From: Maritalea mediterranea
GTDB lineage: Bacteria > Pseudomonadota > Alphaproteobacteria > Rhizobiales > Devosiaceae
NCBI RefSeq assembly: GCF_021568695.1
Contig: NZ_JAKGTI010000001.1
Coordinates: 992,001-1,056,000, forward strand
Reading direction: 5' to 3'
DNA length: 64,000 nt
Each line of letters begins with the position of its first letter. Positions within the stretch are counted from its first letter, which is position 1. Shown here in pieces: positions 61,425 to 64,000 of the stretch. Under the pieces are notes generated by a model. It made no database searches, had not been told where the DNA came from, and worked only from the letters and a program-made list of their open reading frames with translations. A program made the translations under genes and the position numbers.

Positions 61425-62234
61425 TTAAGAATCGCTCAAATCGTAGCTGGCCCAGTGGGGCGCCGCAAGCTGAACTGGCTGCTCCCCGTGCAAAAAAGTG
61501 GCGCCCTTTTTGGCTTTATCGGTCCGCACCAGCGCCAACCCCAACCGGTCGCTGACATTCAGCAGATCGCCAATCTTTTTCTCATTAGCCTCGATGGGGC
61601 CGGGCGCGTCCAAGGGCGCTTCGGCCGAAACGCACATAATGCGCTTACGCGCGGTGCCGCGATGCTGCATGCGTGACACCACCTCTTGGCCAATATAACA
61701 CCCTTTTTTGAAATCAATGGCGCCGGGCAGCAAATCCATGCCGATATCGTGGGCGAAAAAGCTGTTGGGCTCGAAATCAGCCGGGCAGGCGGCAATGCCA
61801 TTTTCAAACCGGGTTTGCGTATAGGCTGCGGTGCCATCATCCCAATCCTCGGCATCGCCTATGGCCGCGTAATGGCGGAAGCCCATGCCGGGGCGGATAT
61901 CTTTAAACGCCTCATCGGTCTCTTCGCTGGACCAGCCCACGGCCATATCCTCAACCGCTTCCATTTCCACATTGGCGCGCATCTTATAAAGTCGCATCCG
62001 CTTGAAAAAATCATCCACCAGCGCCGAATCGAGATCGGTATAAAGGGCATCGCCCAGCCGGAAGATTTGCCCTTCAAACAGGATTTTGCCCTGCGGCGAC
62101 AGCAGCGCGAACCATTGGCAGGTCTTTTCCTCCAACGCGCGGACATTGGCGGTGAGCGTGTCATGCAGCAGCTTTTCCGCATCAGGACCGGAAAAGGAAA
62201 TCAATTTGCGATCAAGTTTGAAAATAGTTGGCAT
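61425..62234 (-). CDS. ygfZ: Folate-binding protein YgfZ (CAF17-like)
   Basis: From the ATG at 62234 the protein has about 269 residues. Its hallmark is KKGCYIGQEVVSRMQHRGTARKR, the conserved cysteine-containing motif of YgfZ, a GcvT-like tetrahydrofolate-binding protein needed for iron-sulfur cluster assembly and some tRNA modifications. The FSGPDAEKLLHDTLTANVRAL segment near the start is also typical. It is divergent from the dihydroorotase gene (62322), a common neighbour pair in Rhizobiales. The frame opens earlier at 62270, but 62234 sits behind a GAGAGGG stretch. Confidence 0.92.
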   Translation of the reverse strand: MPTIFKLDRKLISFSGPDAEKLLHDTLTANVRALEEKTCQWFALLSPQGKILFEGQIFRLGDALYTDLDSALVDDFFKRMRLYKMRANVEMEAVEDMAVGWSSEETDEAFKDIRPGMGFRHYAAIGDAEDWDDGTAAYTQTRFENGIAACPADFEPNSFFAHDIGMDLLPGAIDFKKGCYIGQEVVSRMQHRGTARKRIMCVSAEAPLDAPGPIEANEKKIGDLLNVSDRLGLALVRTDKAKKGATFLHGEQPVQLAAPHWASYDLSDS

Positions 62235-62321
62235 AGGCCCTCTCACTTGGCTTGCCCTTTGTGGGGGCATCGCGTTAAACCGAATGAAACCTACATATCA
62301 TCTAACAAAGAGCACACCACC

Positions 62322-63656
62322 ATGAATGCGAAATTTGACAAAATTTTTATCAATGCAACGCTGGTCAATCATGATGGGGTGCACCAAGCAGATGTGGGCG
62401 TGATCAATGGCCGCATCGCCCATATTGGTGATTTGCAGAACGCAGAGGCAGGGGAAACGATCAATTGCAAGGGGCTGCATATCCTGCCCGGCGTGATCGA
62501 CACTCAGGTGCATTTCCGCGAGCCGGGCGCAGAGCACAAGGAAAATCTTGAAACCGGGTCGCTGGCTGCGGTGATGGGCGGGGTGACCGGGGTGTTTGAA
62601 ATGCCCAACACCAACCCGCTGACCATTGACCGCACCACTTTTGAAGACAAGATCAAACGCGCCACCCACCGCATGCATTGCGACTTTGCCTTCTATATTG
62701 GCGGCACCCACGACAATGTGGAAGAGTTGCCACTGCTCGAGAAGCTGCCGGGCTGTGCCGGGGTAAAAGTGTTTATGGGCTCGTCCACCGGCTCGCTGCT
62801 GGTGGAAGATGACGATGGGGTGGAAAAGATTCTTTCCGCCATCAGCCGCCGCGCCGCCTTCCACTCGGAAGACGAGCCGCGCCTGAATGATCGCAAGCAT
62901 TTGCGCGTGGAGAATGACCCGTCAAGCCATCCGGTCTGGCGCGATGTGGAAGCGGCGGTGAAGAGCACCAAGCGCCTGCTTGCGCTCGCCCGCAAAACCG
63001 GCAAGCGCATCCATGTGCTGCACATTTCAACTGCCGATGAAATGGATATTCTGGCCGCCAACAAAGATGTGGCCACCGTGGAAGTCACCCCGCATCACCT
63101 CACTTTGGACGAAACGGCCTATGACCGATTGGGCACCTATGTGCAGATGAACCCGCCAGTGCGCAATGCCGAGCACCGCGCCGGCATTTGGCGCGGCGTG
63201 GATTTGGGCATTGTCGATGTGCTCGGCTCCGACCATGCGCCGCACACCAAAGAGGAAAAGGATCAGCCTTATCCCAATTCCCCATCGGGCATGACCGGGG
63301 TGCAAACACTGGTGCCCATCATGTTGGATCATGTGAATGCCGGGCGCATGAGCCTTGAACGCTTTGTGGACCTCACCAGCCATGGCCCCAACCGCTTGTT
63401 CCAGATCAACCATAAGGGCCGCATTGCGGTGGGTTATGATGCCGACTTCACCATCGTCGACATGAACCGCGAGCAAACCATCACCAACGACTGGATCGCC
63501 TCCAAACCGGTCTGGACGCCTTATGATGGCGTGAAGGTGCAAGGCTGGCCCGTCGGCACCATCCTGCGCGGCCACCGCGTGATGTGGGAAGGCGAGCTGG
63601 TGGATGCCCATAAGGGCGAGCCCATGCGCTTTGCGGAGAGCATGGCGGCGGAATAA
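62322..63656 (+). CDS. pyrC: Dihydroorotase, class I
   Basis: From the ATG at 62322 (the frame extends far upstream without a family signal) the protein has 444 residues. Metal and catalytic residues: TQVHFREPG (HxH), the lysine in GVKVFMGSS (carbamylated), FHSEDEPRLND, HVLHIST, and DVLGSDHAPHT with the catalytic aspartate. It closes the ring in pyrimidine synthesis. The group is the amidohydrolase-type class I enzyme that alphaproteobacteria often carry beside ygfZ, and it may be an alternative to pyrC located elsewhere, so the gene symbol is only family-level. Its last 27 bases are partly copied 210 bases downstream. Confidence 0.92.
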   Translation: MNAKFDKIFINATLVNHDGVHQADVGVINGRIAHIGDLQNAEAGETINCKGLHILPGVIDTQVHFREPGAEHKENLETGSLAAVMGGVTGVFEMPNTNPLTIDRTTFEDKIKRATHRMHCDFAFYIGGTHDNVEELPLLEKLPGCAGVKVFMGSSTGSLLVEDDDGVEKILSAISRRAAFHSEDEPRLNDRKHLRVENDPSSHPVWRDVEAAVKSTKRLLALARKTGKRIHVLHISTADEMDILAANKDVATVEVTPHHLTLDETAYDRLGTYVQMNPPVRNAEHRAGIWRGVDLGIVDVLGSDHAPHTKEEKDQPYPNSPSGMTGVQTLVPIMLDHVNAGRMSLERFVDLTSHGPNRLFQINHKGRIAVGYDADFTIVDMNREQTITNDWIASKPVWTPYDGVKVQGWPVGTILRGHRVMWEGELVDAHKGEPMRFAESMAAE

Positions 63657-63684
63657 CTCCGTCGGACAGCGGATCGAGCGTTTG

Positions 63685-63705
63685 ACCCCGGATCAAGTCC
63701 GGGGT
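63685..63705. repeat. Palindromic repeat, ACCCCGGA type
   Basis: ACCCCGGA, TCAAG, TCCGGGGT is a perfect palindrome of the same family as 19426 and 35689, with A/T instead of G/C at the outer pair. Confidence 0.85.
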
Positions 63706-63744
63706 GGTAGGTGCTTTGCTAAAGCCCCATCCGTTAACAACACC

Positions 63745-63765
63745 ATCCCGGCCCTGAGCCGGGAT
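63745..63765. repeat. Palindromic repeat, ATCCCGGC type
   Basis: ATCCCGGC, CCTGA, GCCGGGAT is a perfect palindrome with the same arm and loop lengths but a different sequence. It is flanked by ACC and CAC. Confidence 0.75.
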
Positions 63766-63785
63766 CACTTGCAACCGCATAAACT

Positions 63786-63806
63786 GGCCCCGGATCAGGT
63801 CCGGGG
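63786..63806. repeat. Palindromic repeat unit, GCCCCGGA type
   Basis: GCCCCGGA, TCAGG, TCCGGGGC. Same element as at 19426 and 35689; this is the third palindrome in 122 bases. Confidence 0.85.
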
Positions 63807-63860
63807 CGGCCACCATGTGACACGTTAGGCGAATTGGTTGACAACCATATAGGTGAACTT

Positions 63861-63887
63861 ATGCGTTTTGCGAAGAGCATGGCGGGG
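63861..63887 (+). repeat. Partial duplication of the dihydroorotase gene end
   Basis: ATGCGTTTTGCGAAGAGCAT and the next bases match 63624-63650 (the end of the dihydroorotase gene) at about 24 of 27 positions, followed by GGGTAG in place of CGGAATAA. It is a short imperfect direct repeat with the palindrome cluster between the copies. Confidence 0.6.
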
Positions 63888-64000
63888 TAGATAGGGGTTT
63901 ATGCGGCGAGGCAATATGAGGCAAGGCGGGTGTTTTGGCTGAGCGCGCGAAGTTTACTTTCTGCATCACTTCGAAGTCCGTTTTGAGGCCAAAGTTAGAA

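Larger units (their letters stand above)
63657..64000. other. Intergenic repeat region at the window end
   Basis: 344 bases without a supported gene. It holds three palindromic units (63685-63705, 63745-63765, 63786-63806) and a partial copy of the dihydroorotase gene end (63861-63887). On the minus strand one frame is open from the window edge to a stop near 63864 (about 46 codons); I cannot assign it, and it may be the tail of a gene beyond the window or chance. Confidence 0.8.

Noticed and set aside
61686-62321. Upstream extension of the dihydroorotase frame over ygfZ
   Set aside because: The extra 212 residues are the antisense of ygfZ; the enzyme's own N-terminus begins at 62322.
63685-63806. 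CRISPR array or tandem repeat at the window end
   Set aside because: The units are short palindromes with differing sequences and irregular spacing, no conserved spacer length, and no cas genes.
63864-64000. Partial minus-strand gene at the window edge
   Set aside because: One frame is open for about 46 codons to a stop, but no motif is recognisable and the other evidence (repeat region, mixed composition) does not support it.

Overview
The window is a piece of an alphaproteobacterial chromosome, most likely from the Hyphomicrobiales (Rhizobiales) or a close relative. The support is gene content and order: split b/b' ATP synthase subunits in a separate F0 operon, a CcrM-type GANTC methyltransferase beside rnhB, gcvTH with a split gcvPA/gcvPB behind a tandem glycine riboswitch, a DsbA-Smc pair, DUF721-MutY, polyprenyl synthetase/methyltransferase/S49 peptidase, and CtrA-like boxes. 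Base composition is mid-50s percent GC by eye, apart from one clearly AT-richer island at about 25.6-27.5 kb. I saw no rRNA, tRNA, CRISPR array, prophage or insertion sequence.

Layout. 0-9.5 kb: the SURF1 tail, thrC, an M16 peptidase, a GNAT gene, a large membrane EAL phosphodiesterase with a degenerate GGDEF domain, yqgE, a DsbD-N-like protein, a peroxiredoxin and a lipoprotein. 9.5-14.3 kb: glycine riboswitch and the glycine-cleavage operon. 14.4-18.5 kb: a GNAT gene interrupted by an amber codon, a VOC protein, a small K+ channel and the F0 operon atpI-atpB-atpE-b'-b on the minus strand. 18.8-30.6 kb: a TetR regulator, smc, dsbA, a membrane protein/AraC pair, the two-gene DUF488 island, DUF721, mutY, and a divergent SDR/TetR pair. 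30.7-40.1 kb: ccrM-rnhB, mscS, epoxide hydrolase/WYL regulator, TetR-CPBP protease, a radical SAM protein, moaB and a family-4 UDG-like protein. 40.3-54.1 kb: TPR protein-ispE, a BLUF photoreceptor, polyprenyl synthetase, methyltransferase, S49 peptidase, DUF3422, then glyQ, a small ArfA-like gene, lemA-DUF2207 and glyS. 54.2-64 kb: rnhA-GNAT-ispH, a PPDK-like protein, a SleB hydrolase, a CtrA-box gene, HD phosphohydrolase, ygfZ and dihydroorotase, ending in a cluster of palindromic repeats.

The strongest candidate for something undescribed is at 49081-49293. It is a 70-codon gene between glyQ and lemA whose product resembles the ribosome-rescue factor ArfA, and it carries an intrinsic-terminator-like hairpin inside its own reading frame at the place where E. 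coli arfA is truncated. If real, this is a self-made nonstop mRNA that couples a backup rescue factor to failure of trans-translation, in a lineage where ArfB is the expected backup. Second is the AT-rich DUF488 two-gene module. Other points of note are three TTAA-N7-TTAA boxes (at ccrM, a radical SAM gene and a periplasmic orphan), palindromic operators at four regulator genes, a hairpin after atpE, a UDG-like protein with altered catalytic motifs, and a PPDK-like protein with a decayed nucleotide-binding half.
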